From Solen grandis (lineage: Eukaryota > Mollusca > Bivalvia > Adapedonta > Solenidae): 64,000 nt of DNA. The translations under genes and the position numbers were made by a program. Location of the stretch: NCBI GenBank assembly GCA_021229015.1, contig CM037789.1, positions 42,460,377 to 42,524,376 on the forward strand, given 5' to 3'. Within the stretch, counting starts at the first letter, position 1. Every line of letters starts with the position of its first letter. The notes under the pieces are model-generated. The model was not told the DNA's origin, ran no database searches, and saw nothing but the letters and a program-made list of their open reading frames with translations. Positions 1-12,700 of the stretch are shown piece by piece.

Positions 1-341
1 AACATGGCTGCCAGAGGCAGGGCTAATTTGCCTTATATGTATATAGTGAAATCTTTAAACGACATCTCCTCTGAGACCGCTGGATAAAATTTGATTATAT
101 TTGGCAGGGATGATCCTTGGGTGAAGCTTCAAAGAATTTGCTAAACTGATTATTCCGATCCGTAAAAAAACATGGCCGCCAGGGGCGGGGCTAATTTGCC
201 TTATATTTATATAGTGAAATCTTTAAACGACATCTCCTCTGAAAAGGCTGGACAGAATTTTATTATATTTGGCAGGGATGATCCTTGGGTGAAGCTTCAC
301 AAAAGTTGCTAAACTGATTATTCCGATCCGTAAACAAAACA
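1..341. repeat. Satellite-like tandem repeat, ~168-bp units (left part)
   Basis: Two head-to-tail units, starting near 1 and 169, each open with AACATGGCYGCCAG and contain a conserved CTTTAAACGACATCTCCTCTG block and a GGGTGAAGCTTCA block. The array is cut by the gap at 342. The same unit occurs at 50542-51060. The ATG-containing unit start is not evidence of coding. Confidence 0.9.
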
Positions 342-441
342 NNNNNNNNNNNNNNNNNNNNNNNNNNNNNNNNNNNNNNNNNNNNNNNNNNNNNNNNNNN
401 NNNNNNNNNNNNNNNNNNNNNNNNNNNNNNNNNNNNNNNNN
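342..441. other. Assembly gap (100 N)
   Basis: Exactly 100 N, a conventional placeholder for a gap of unknown size. It separates satellite DNA from a 50,000-bp sequence block. Confidence 0.98.
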
Positions 442-1282
442 AGAACGTCCATTGAAGTCAATCATTATCTGCTGCCAAACATACAATCAGATTTTTTATA
501 CATATAATATTTGGTATACATAACTATTTATTTACAAAAGAAAAATTATGTAAATAGAATTTTATATTAACCATACAGCCATGATGATATACCTACACTT
601 GATTCATGATAACCAAATGATCAAGTTATTATTGATTTTAACATACTCAGATGACAGTTTTATTGATTACATCTCCAGACTGATAATTTATTTATTGATT
701 TTAACAATAACTCCAAGACTGATCAAGTTTATTTATTGATTTTAACAATGATTTTGAAAAATGTTTTTACAACTAATACTAATCCCTTTGTTTGACCAGT
801 AAATGTGCCTGGAAAGGCCATGAAAAATCCTTGCCATAAACCAAGTTCGAAGCCAATTTAAGACCTCTGGATCTGTGATTATGTAACCACGGCGCCCTCA
901 TACTATTCAAGACCCATCATTATGCATACCAACTAGATCAATCACTGAAGGTGAAGAAAACCATCGCTACACCGCCATGGCTCAACAATATGCAAGATAT
1001 TGACCTTTTTGTAAACCAGGACAAATAGAGACGAGAAGGGACAAACATCAGGATTTCTATACAGCTCTTACTTCACTTTGTGAAACTGGGATATAATAGC
1101 ACTCTATGGCTTATTCAACATTCTATGACTTACTTAACACTCTGTGACATATTTAACACTCTAATATGACTTATTTAACACTCTACGACTTTTTCAAACT
1201 AAAAATTTTAACAAGGGTGGTATATCTGAGTGGTAATATTCCTTCAGTGGATACCACTCCTTAACAATTTCAGTGGACGTAC
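442..1282. other. Unassigned non-coding stretch at the edge of the 50-kb block
   Basis: AT-rich sequence with short diverged direct repeats around 640-750 (variants of TTTATTGATTTTAACA). I see no exon or RNA gene. If the alternative exon at 1283-1378 is used, this is intron running off the left end of the block. Confidence 0.5.
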
Positions 1283-1378
1283 CTTCTCATTACACAGGTT
1301 GGTCAGTTGGACGACCTTGGACCGCAGGGCCAGAGTTGTGGAGGCAGGTCTGGTTCTAGACTGATCACCTTCTCCAAG
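1283..1378 (-). CDS. Alternative downstream exon (27) of the coiled-coil gene
   Basis: On the minus strand a strong acceptor (TTTTCCGTCTGCAG) opens a 96-bp frame that closes at an AAG|GTACGT donor. It encodes 32 residues starting LGEGDQSRTRPAS and ending LTNLCNEK, with no stop in phase 0. It lies beyond the stop codon of exon 26. It can join in phase from the internal donor in exon 26 (CAG|GTAGAA, just below 3726) or directly from exon 25. Because it ends in a donor, at least one further exon must lie to the left, outside the 50-kb block. No transcript evidence is available here. Confidence 0.65.
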
Positions 1379-1750
1379 CTGCAGACGGAAAACATGAGTT
1401 GTACAGAAACATCCATGTCATAGAACATATATTTTATTCTGTTCTGTTCAAGAAATCTGCACTTGGTGAAAATAAATCCTAAGCTAGAATGCAGTGTAAG
1501 GAAACGTAATCACAAGCAATACACCTAAGAAATGAAAGAACATAGTTATGAATAATAAATTGTATAACAATGCAGACATTACATTTCAAACAAAAATAGT
1601 ATAATGTAATTGCATTAACACACATATCTAGGACGATTTAATTTGGTAATTAAATATCTTGTTAAAAACTATCTGTTAGTATCCCTAATATTAATAATTA
1701 TTAAAGAAATGGACTTTCTAGTCAATTAACTAAAGATATCTCACACCATT

Positions 1751-1930
1751 ACTCAATAGGTACCACATAAAGCCTGATCTGCAGAAAGCCAAACTCAATC
1801 CTTACCAAATTTAATTGTAAAATCCTCATTTCCAGACCACTGAGGAGCAGCAAACAGCATAAAACCTGATCTGGTTTTATGCTGTTTGCATAGGTCTTTT
1901 CATGGTTTCCTCTATGAGGGAAAGGGTTAA
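1751..1930 (-). mobile_element. Truncated TTAA MITE, family 1 (copy F)
   Basis: This matches the right-hand three quarters of the family-1 MITE, including the CATAAAACC/GGTTTTATG palindrome, and ends in GAGGGAAAGGGTTAA. The left terminus and much of the central hairpin are missing. Confidence 0.8.
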
Positions 1931-3548
1931 GTAGGAAAAATCAAATCATTCTATGACTGTCTTTGCATTTCATGTTTCAATCTAAGAATCAGTAAATTGT
2001 GTCTTTAATAAATTGAATTCTAATAATAAACAAAAGCACTGCAATACAGGTGAACACAATGGAATTTCATTAAAGAGCAAATCCACGTCAATCAATTAAA
2101 CACACCCAAAAATATTAAATGAAAGGCTGACTTTGAAACTTTTCTAAGTGTATTTACAATAACTGGAGATGGAACAGTTACATGGTCAGCCCTCCAGATG
2201 AAATAAATAATGTAGCACTGAAATATTCAAAGCAGTGAGCATCAAAAATGTTAGTACAGTAAAATTTCCTGAGTGTCCAAATCATTTCCCACTGTGTCAG
2301 TATGCTACCCAAACGGAGGTACAGAAGCTTGTCCTAGCCACTTCATATCACTGCAAGTCCTATCATTGTTCTGATGTACAAACACTCAAGTGTCTGAGAG
2401 CATGTATGATGTGGTCATTAGTCTCAAGATTGTTAGGGAAGACAGACAGACAGATGAACAGGTAGAAATTAAAGCCACTTGAAAATACATGATCTATGTT
2501 TCATAAATGTGCTTTTCAAAAAGTCCAATTTGCCTTTTGTGCTTGATTTGTATTTGCTATACATGTAATAAATGGTTTGATAATGCACTGAAATATTTGT
2601 ATTTCATAATTTGTATTAATTTCAAACAAATTTGCATCATCTGAAATGTATTAAACATAATTTAACAAAATACAAAATCCTTAAGCATAAACCCCTCAAA
2701 AACACCAGAATGAAAGCCTTGCTTACCGGTACCTTTGTTACACACCTTGGAACCAACATTATTACTCTATCCCATATTAGATTCCCAATTATAGCACCAT
2801 TAAGGTACAAAAATATGTAGCCAATTAGTTCACATTGCATGAAACAAACATCCTCTTTACCACTTTGATAATATTATAAAACAAACCCAGGCTACATATG
2901 ACACACATCAGGTACCTCGACTTTTCTTACATCTGTATGGGTCAAAGGTTAAAAGATATTGAATAAAAGTCATTATTAATACATGCACACAGCAGACTGC
3001 TGCTGCCCAGCAGACCTAGATCAGACAGCTGCTTCCAGGAGCTGTCTTAAAGAATATGAAGTCTGTACAGTTTTTTGTTTTGTTTTTTTGGGGTTTTTTT
3101 TTACCACTGTCCCTTAAGAATTGCAATTAAATGTGATACAAGACTTCTATACAGATACTGGTATTGCAATATATGTGGCAGTGCAAGTACTTTTTCTACA
3201 GATCTGCTGAATTATACTCAAAACTTTATACAAATTAAACACTTATAAATAAGTCTTTTTTTATGCTGATTTGTGAGAAATAATTTGCTGCATGAACAGA
3301 GCCTTACATTCAATAGTAACAACAACAACAACAGACTACATGTAATTGTGAATAAATATGCCTGTATATTACAGGTATATACAGTGTGTACTTATGTAGT
3401 AATTATATCATGTTGAAAAAATACAATATAATGAAAATATAAACATATATATTCCACAATCCAATGAAAAAAAATCATGTGATATAAAACTCAAATAAAA
3501 GCAGTGTACACAGCATACAGGCAAAACGTGATCCATGCTGAACCGAGG
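1931..3548. other. 3' untranslated or intronic region of the coiled-coil gene
   Basis: Depending on isoform this is 3' UTR of exon 26 or intron between exons 26 and 27. It is AT-rich. A fragment resembling MITE family 2 (GATCAGACAGCTGC with an inverted GGAGCTGTC) lies near 3000-3050. I could not place a confident poly(A) signal close to the stop codon. Confidence 0.45.
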
Positions 3549-3785
3549 TTAGTCATAGAATACCATGACAAAAACTGAGGACAACCAAGTGCCAAAGTAG
3601 ATACACACGACAAGGTGTTCGTCTAGAAATAGACTTGCCGCCAGATTCTGAAGCTTGGCTGCACGGACGGTAGGTGCAGCTGGCGTGGAAGTTTGTTGTC
3701 GAAGCTTGTAGCTCTCCCTTTCTACCTGTGACATCTTTTTCCTCAGCTCAAAATTCTCCTCTGTTAGACTCTCCACTTTTTTCAT
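3549..3785 (-). CDS. Exon 26, terminal exon with hydrophobic tail
   Basis: 237 bp including TAG-preceding TAA/TGA-type stop at the minus-strand end, entered in phase 0 (acceptor TTATATCAG). The 78 residues start MKKVESLTEENFELRKKMSQ, continue through an APTVRAAKL linker and end in HLVVCIYFGTWLSSVFVMVF plus YD. That hydrophobic run, two residues from the C terminus, would suit a tail anchor. An internal donor after residue 20 (CAG|GTAGAA; short exon 3726-3785) would drop this tail and allow splicing to 1283-1378. Confidence 0.75.
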   Translation of the reverse strand: MKKVESLTEENFELRKKMSQVERESYKLRQQTSTPAAPTVRAAKLQNLAASLFLDEHLVVCIYFGTWLSSVFVMVFYD

Positions 3786-6700
3786 CTGATATAATTATGT
3801 TTTTCTTTTCATTTAAGACTTAGGTACATACAAGATAATGAAAACTACAAAACTTATTTTAGTGGTGATTTTATCTTTTTAATATTTTCACTGTATCCAA
3901 TAGAGAAGTAAAGCAGCTGTTTTATTGAATTATGTATAAATGAACCACTTTTTAAAACAGTTTTCTAAAATAAACCTCTTTTTTTAACATATAAAATATA
4001 GAAAGAGAAATATTTGAATCTTATATATCTACTTTTTAAGATTTAAAGCAATTATATACTTCCTTTTTCTCTGATATTATTTTTTTATTGACAAATGAAA
4101 GCAATAAACAAAAAGGGAGAATTCTGTTGGACTTAAGATGCAGTACCCTTTCATTTAGCAGGTCTGAAATAACGTTTAGATTTTTCTCAACTGCTGCCTT
4201 GTCCGCATGTTTTCGCTGATAAACAACTAGTTCATCTTTCACAGCAGTCAGTTTCTCCTCCAAATCATGTTTCTCCTTGTGGACACCCTCCAGGATGTTT
4301 ATCTGACCTTCCAGCAGGTCAACCTTTGACCTTAATCCTGTTGCCTCAATGTCAAGGTCATCCCTCTCGGATGTCAGGTCATCAAAAGCCTGGCGGACTT
4401 TTTCCAAGTTTGTGTGTGCGTCCACAAGTTTTATGAACTAGTGTTAGCGATACAAGGAAATAACAAAAGCATTACAGTACATGTTAGACATATATGAACT
4501 CATTACATATATTTCGTATTGACTGTTAGAAATTACAGGTACAGGTAAAGCGTGTATTTGGCAGGTGGGGCTAATCAAATTATGTGCATGGTCTCACACA
4601 GTATTTCTTCCTAATCATTAATTATGCAAAATAATAAGACCATACTTAAACAGTCTTTGTTTTAATTCTTAAACATCAAAAAATAAGTATTATTAAATAT
4701 TTGATAAACAATTTTACTGTAATTATAATTTCATGATTTTATTTTTAGCAAGCTATGAATTACCAGATATTTGTTAAAAACCATGCACATGATTTAAATC
4801 TTTAATTAAAGAAACTCCTAGAATCCAATTTTTGGTGCAACAAATATCACTCAAAATGAGATTAAAAACATTGTGATACACTTAAACCAATTAACTTTGC
4901 TGGGTTGATGAATAAAGTTCTCTTCCAGTGAGAAACAACACTAAACAATACTGATTATCAGCCAATGTGTTCCTTGAATTGGTGTATGAAATAAACATTG
5001 AAAATGAATAGATCATTTTAGATCTTAATGCTCTAGGTATAGCCTGACGGAAGATTAAAAAAAAAAAAAAAAAAATGTTTTTAATAGTATGAAAATTGAG
5101 TTTCTGCCTAAGAAATAGAAAGAATCAACATTCGCTGTTTTTTGGGTTTTTTTAAACTGATAAACTGAAATCAAATTTTTAATATAGAAAATAATGGGAC
5201 ACTGACAACTTTTTTCCTGTTAAAGCAGATTATGGATTTGTGCTACAAGTTTACATACCAAGAATATTTGATTATAATATATGCCTATGTTGCTACCCTA
5301 TTGTTGCTAAGTACATTACATAGGAAGTAGCTAACTAAAGTTACATATGTGCCTGGTCTCCTGTTCATTGTCAAGTTAAGAATAAATGTTACAATATGAA
5401 CAGTTAGGTAAATGCAGGTTAACACTGGGCTCTAGAGAAGCAATATAAACATGACCCATATTTCAAACTATGCCGTCTGCTAGATGGTCGGAAGTTTCCA
5501 TGGTGACCTGCACATCAATGACTATAAGACCACAGATAACACCATGAAACCTGATCAGAGGGAATGAATTTTTCAGGCTGATTTAGCTTTGATGAGTCAT
5601 AATATGCGTCTATAGAGTCCAAGTTTCCTTCAGATTAATCCTGGCAGATTTTAAATGCATTACAGGGAATGTTTGTATGAAGAATTTTAAAAGACTGTAT
5701 TTTTTATGTATTTAAACGTAAGATTTGTTAGATAACCAATCAGAATTTCGGACAGATATAAAATTTAGTTTAAAGATCTTCCTACCCACAGGCCAAGTAA
5801 TGCAACACCAACTTAGGAAGATTTATTCTCACACCAAAGGGAGGTCACTCTACATTGTGACAGACAGTCAGTCCAGACTTACCTGCCCCTTGAGGGTATT
5901 GTATTCCTCCTTGAGAGCCTTCAGTTGCTTGTCTGCCATTTGTAACTCAGCCACCTCGACTTCCAAACCTCGTAATGAGTCCAATGCATTGGATCGCATG
6001 TCCTCCAGTGTACGGCACTCCTGCTGCCATTGACGCAGCTCACAAGTCAAACTGTCCACCTCATTCCTCTGTAACCATAGTGATAAGTCCAAAATTGATG
6101 AGTTCAAATCCAAAAGGAGAAAAATTCCAAATATCTGAAAAAAAATCCTGTGTATCTCTTCCATTTGGGAAACTTCTTTCACTTAAATGAAACTATACAT
6201 ACTTTTAGGAAGAAATTTGATATTCAAGTCACCGCGCAAACAAAACTATAACAGAGAGTAGAGATCAGACTTCTTTAGATTATCAAATTGCCTCTATAAA
6301 TATTTTGTGAATTAAATTTACTTTTTTTTCAGCCTATTCTACAACCAGACACAGCAAGAGTTCTCTACCTTTGCTGATAGCTCCCTGTCCTTCTTTGAGA
6401 GCTCGGCATTAAGTGCTGCCACATCGCTGGTGATATCAGCAGGACGATGACCGCTGTCTGTCAGACTCTCCTTCACTTTCTTCACTTCAGTCTGTATCTT
6501 CTCCCGCAACTCCTCTGATGTTACAGTCTGGTACAGCAAAGGGAGGTAACACATCATATAATGCTGGTATACAAGACAGCAGATTTAACTGACTCTGTGA
6601 TAAACTGAATGCTCAATGAAATGCCCCCTGATGCATACTCCATGATAGTCATTTTTCTACATGCACATTAACTGCAATACATTCTTCATACAAACATCTC

Positions 6701-9700
6701 GGACAATTCCACTTTGTGTTTGATTACTGCAAGTTCTGCAAACGATCAATTTCAGTGAAAAACTGTTTCTTCTCCCCCAACAAAGTTATTCATCTTTGAT
6801 TTGTTAAAACTACAAACTGATATGTTATTATTTACTTATTAAATTTGAAATGACGATCATTTCTTAAGTTTACCTACAAATTAATTAATTACAAAGCAAT
6901 TACTGAAGGTGATTACTTTTTATAAACATGATGAAACATTTGGACACAGTGCATTGAGATAGATGCAACTGGCTCAAATTCCACCAAAAATACTTAGTGC
7001 TAAGAAATACTTAAATTCTTAAAGAGAAACAAGACTAATGAAATTCATCCTTAAGTACTAAGTATTTAAGAATTACTTAGCGCTAAGAATTGTCGGTGGA
7101 ATTTGACCCAGTATAAAGCAATTGATTCCTAACATAAATTTGTGAAAAAACTATTGATAGAACATAATCGATAAGTATTTCACCTTGTCTGCCAGCACAG
7201 CCTCAACACTGGTGAGGAAGGCCTCCAGCAGAAGATACAACCGTGTCTTGGTCTCGAGGTCCTTCTCCAACTTGTTGATCTGGAAACACAGGGTGACCAG
7301 GGTCAGGTAAGCAATGGTGAGACACCACAGAATCAACATACAGAAATAGGACTTGCTACTCAAACTAATGATAAACAGTATGACAAGATGACACATTATA
7401 GCTGCAAAATTGAAAATTATTCAGTCCTTCCTGCCTAGTATTCCTAGTATTTTTCTTCCTTTTTTATTGGGGGTGGGGGGACAGATTTTGCAAACAGCCC
7501 AGGTATGAACTGTACTGTAGTATCTATAGATACTCTATTAGTTAATCTACAATTAATTTCTGAAAAATAAAATCCTCTGAAATTTAACCTCTAATTATGA
7601 AGTATTTCTTTCTACTATTAAGTTGTTTTTCCAAAAGAAAATAAACATACTCAATTTGTATATTTAAAAAGAGTTGGGGTACAACTGTATGAATTGATAA
7701 CTAGATTTTTGTTGACTATACAACTTTAATTTCCACTTAATAAGAAACAACAGTACACACCATTATTGAACAGTGGTGACAAGGTAGCAAGACAGCAGTT
7801 AATGACATAATACATCTTGGCAAAAATTAATATTACTAAAGATGAACTAAACAACAGGAAAATTGAGAATAAAAAATATAACATACTTGACTTTTAAGGA
7901 AACTTTTTTTTAAGAGAAGTACAAGGCCTTTAAAAGAGAGGTAGTGAAGAAAGTAGTGTTTGTATAACAATTAACATTGTGATAGGCAAATTAGATAATC
8001 AAACTGCCTTATCTTAAAGGAGATATATGTCCTGATGAACATTGGAAAAAGAAATGAGCAACAATGTTGTAAACACTGACAGACTACAACACAACGTCTG
8101 GACAACACAACATCAAGTGACCACAGCCCTGTGACTTATACATTACAGAAATATCATTTCCTTATATCTGTATACTTTATATTTGTATACATGTTTCTAT
8201 ATTTCTAATTCTTATACAAAGCTTTAGCTATAGTCTTTGTTAATATCAGTCACCGGTATCCAGATAATTGACTCTCCCAGTATGATAATATAGCAGGTTC
8301 AGGATTACAGGTGCCTATATCTGTAAGCCAGTCAGGAATATACAATTTAAGTACAGCTCCTTTTATATTACCAGTAAATCATTTCAATAAACTAGAATAT
8401 ATTGATAATTCACTCATACCTTGAGTGTCCCATTGCCATAAGCCATGGATATGTACAGTGGTTCAGCATTATTTGGGTTGACCTGATACATTTAACTTAA
8501 TTTATGTGTATCACTCTGATTTAATTTACACGTATTTACTTATAAGTTACCCACATATTTTAGATCAGATACAAAGACTGGTATGTGAACAAATCATGCA
8601 GAATTTATAAATATTTAGACACACATTATATATTTCAATTAAGGGAGAATGTCTTGAAACTGATTTTTTTTTTCATCATTTAGTGTAAAGACATGCATTT
8701 TAAGCTCTAACACATAAAAAATTAAATAACAAGCACATTTCAAATGATATGTCAATCCTATAGATGAAATTAAACTGCAGTTCTAGACACTTTCATTTTT
8801 ACCTATGCTAAAATAATGTATTTTAATCACATTATATCTCTTTATATTGTAATTACAATACCATTTATATACACAATAAAACAAAATGTGTGAATTTAAC
8901 AACTAGATAAGTGTTTGTATTCGTGGCTAAACCAGTAAGCAAGTGAGTGAGCAAGATTGGCCAGATTACAGAAGTACAACAAGCACCCTCCTATCCGTCA
9001 GTGACCTTGTGACACAATAAATCTCACCTTCAACTTGCGGCGGTAGGCAGGTCGCATTTTATAATGCTGGTAAGTAATAAATTTACATGTTCACAATGAA
9101 GTTACAATACAGTGGAACATTTTCATTTCTTGAGAGGACAGTATTTTCATAAATTTTGTTGAAATCCTTCAACTCAAGATCTGTACTGTTGAAGAACAAA
9201 GTTAGACTGTACATGTACATCACACAGACACATCACAAAGAGAAAAGTTGAAATCTAAAGTTAAAAACTGACTAATACCAGTACATAAAAATAATATAAA
9301 AATAAATATAATGATAAAATGAAATGTAAATTTATAATAAAGAGAGGGTCACTGTACATTTTAAAATGTCAAAATGATGTTTAAATTTTCAGATTGCAAT
9401 TTAGTGATTTTGCAAAGATGATAATGCCAAATCTCCCTGTTAAACAGACAATTTTAAGGCAGCAGAGTTCATTATCTATGTAAAGTATACGATAATCATT
9501 ATGAGTCCTAACCAAGAATCTGGTCAGAAATATTCATTTACACAAACAGGGAATATTGAACAGCCCTCAGGGTGCAGGACAGACAAGGGGATACACAGTG
9601 TACTGGTCACTACTGTCTGGAGGCCTGTAGTACAGAGAAGGGTTTTACCTCATCCTTGACCTGCTTGTTCTCCTTCTCAGCCAGTTCCAGCCTTCTGTTG

Positions 9701-12700
9701 CTTTCATTCACCTGAATTCACAGTGAAATACACACTCAGCAAAATAGTTAATCAACCATCTTTTAAATACATGGAATACAAAATGCATAACATTTTGCAT
9801 AACCAGGACAATACCACTTTCATTTAATCTTATCAGAAAAAAGTTCTTGAAAAAAAAATCAAAATAAAAAACCCATTCTTCCCTACCTTATAAATTCTTC
9901 AATACTGCTTCCAATGATTTTTAATGTTTCTTTCTAAACTTTTAATTCATTGAATGATATTCTTTTTCATTATCATTCAAATTTATTTTTGGAATAATGT
10001 CAACATGTTTGTAAATTCCTTTAGTGCTAGAAGCCAACACATTTGTATACATGTATAGAAACATGATTAACTTATACACATTATACGCCAGAAGTTATCA
10101 GATACACATATAATATAAATTATTGTTAAAATATTTATAAAAGACCACCAGGAATACAGAAATGCTATGTTGCTCATAGTTTTATCACAAATTTAACCCT
10201 CATCAATATTACCTCATGAATATTCATGTACAAATTAATATTTTTTACTTATAGTTTCAAATGGTATTTGGAACATTAAATTTTTCTGTGCCATGCAGTC
10301 TATGTAGAATCTGAGCTACAATTTTGTTTAACCCTTTCCCTCATAGAGGACACCATGAAAAGACCTATGCGAACAGCAAAAAACCAGATCAGCCTGTGAG
10401 TAACTCGCAGGCTGATCAGGTTTTATGCTGTTCGCTGCTCCTCAGTGGTCTGGAAATGAGGATTTTGTAATTAAATTTGTTAAGGTTTAACTGTGGTTTT
10501 CTGCAGATCAGGCTTTATGTGATACCTATTGAGTACGTCAAAATGAGTCTATTTGAGGGAAAGGGTTAAGTGAGAAGGAACTACACTTCATGCTAACATC
10601 CTTGATAATTACCCACCTTGGCCTTCCAGGAAGTCAAGTCGATCTCACTGTGGAATTCTCTGGCGGAATCCGACTCCCTGGCCTGAAATCATCAAATTAT
10701 CCAAGTTAAAGATCTCTGTCCTCAGCAGGATTCAAACCTTGCAGATAAATATCAATCCCCGAAACATTTAAGTTGAGTTCCATCCTGTAGCGTGTGAAGA
10801 CATTGTCATCATATAACTTCTAAAATTTAATTTAAAGTGAAAAACTAATCTACATCACCAAAAGTATTCCTTAAAGATTCATTCTTTCTGTTTTCATACC
10901 GGTAATTAACATAAAAAGCATATTCTACAGGTAAAATATATTTTTTTTAAATGATTTTCAAATAACAGAATCATGACTCACGGACAACTGGCGCTCTATG
11001 TGCGAAATCCTCTCACGAAGCGTCAAAGCACTGTTAGTGAGGGACACGGTCGTGGTACCGCGCCCGCTGTCTGCAATACTGTCAGCCACGCTGGGAGCGG
11101 AGGTCAAGGTCATATGACCCTGCTGTCCCCCGCGACGTAATAATACCTGCAACATACATCCCATCATAAAAAAACACATAAAATTTAAATATAAAAAAGT
11201 AACTTTAAAAAAACCCAAGCAAAAAAATAATATAATACAATACAATAAACACTTAGGTTCTTAAACAAAACTGATAACATGAGTATAATCATTGTAATGC
11301 ACTGTGATATAAACATCGAAGTAATTTTCATATAATGGGTATGCATATGCACATTTTATAATGGAATGTCCTTTATTACCTCTTTACTGTGTTCAGACAT
11401 ATCATCCAAACTATCCTGCATGTAGAGAGATTCTCCGAAACTATCTGTGACCTTGAAAGTTCCTGACCTTGGCGGCCCTGCCCTGGGCAGTGGTGGGGCC
11501 TCCAAAGAGTTCCCTTTCATTGGAGCAACATGCTCCCTGTGTTGTCGCTGGCGCTGTATCTGTGCGGATACTCCGTCACCGTAGCGACCAGAATCTGTGT
11601 CATTCTGGGAGTACAGCTGACTCTCTGTCTCGGACTGGAGAGCCAGCGCAAGTTCTAGTTCCTCATCTTTACCATGGGACCTAGTAAGATGAGGCTGACC
11701 AGTTCCGTCGGCGGCATACATACTCTTTGCCTTGCCGACACTGATCCACTTCTCGCTTCCTCTGCTATTTCCCTCAATGCGAGTCTCAATCTCGCGCCAG
11801 TGGTCATCTTCAGGTCCAAACTGACCCGGGGCCTGCGAAAGGCCTCTAATGAGATCGTCCATCATGCGATCTCGAGACAACATCTGGCCAGAAGGTTTCA
11901 TCTGGACATTGCCAGTGGTACTCTGAAACAGATAAATAAAAAGTCTCATTAGTTTATTGCATCAGAAAAAGACTAATGATGAGATCTATATAAGATTTTG
12001 CAGACCTGTGTAAAGTATTATTAACCAAAGAGGCAGTCTAAAAACTGCGACTGAACATTTTTTAAGGATGTCCCAAATATTAAATAATCTTTTTTTTTTT
12101 CACTCAGCTGTCATGCATAAAAATTATATCCTCTGCTAACTATATTTGAAAATGTACATTTATCTGTATTTTTTTGCAAATGCCAAATTCTCATTTCTTT
12201 TTACTTATTTTTAGATTCAATGTCACACTTTATTGGCTAGGAGTTAAAACTAATAATATAATATTATTGCAAAATATTCCATAAAACTTGAAGTAATGCA
12301 GGGTCTTTAAACACAGGGACAAATAAGAAGGACTGCAATTCACAGGTCTCCCTGTCACTCTCACCTTGGCCGCGGTCTGCTGCGCGGCAGCCTGGCTGGG
12401 TGTTATCAACTCCTCTACCAGGTTTGAACCAAGGGCGGGGCTCCCACCTGCTGCTGCCCCACCCCCAGACTGTGATAACGTTACTGAAACAGTCAACATA
12501 ATTATGATACATATATCAAGTGGGCTTCAATCAACATTGTCCTATATTTCCTCTGCGGATAACCACATTTCTTATTATTTGAATACAATATTTCTTCTAT
12601 CAAAATCCATTACTTAAATTCCCTCTTCTCCAAATTCAAAGGGTTAGAGTCTCTCAGAATCATTATGACTGACCTTGAAGTCATCATCTTTGCATACTAA

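Noticed and set aside
12264..12512. Alternative frame of exon 15 (VWGWGSSRWEP)
   Set aside because: It would fit a direct phase-1 join from exon 13, but leaves exon 15 out of phase with exon 16. The microexon path satisfies both sides.
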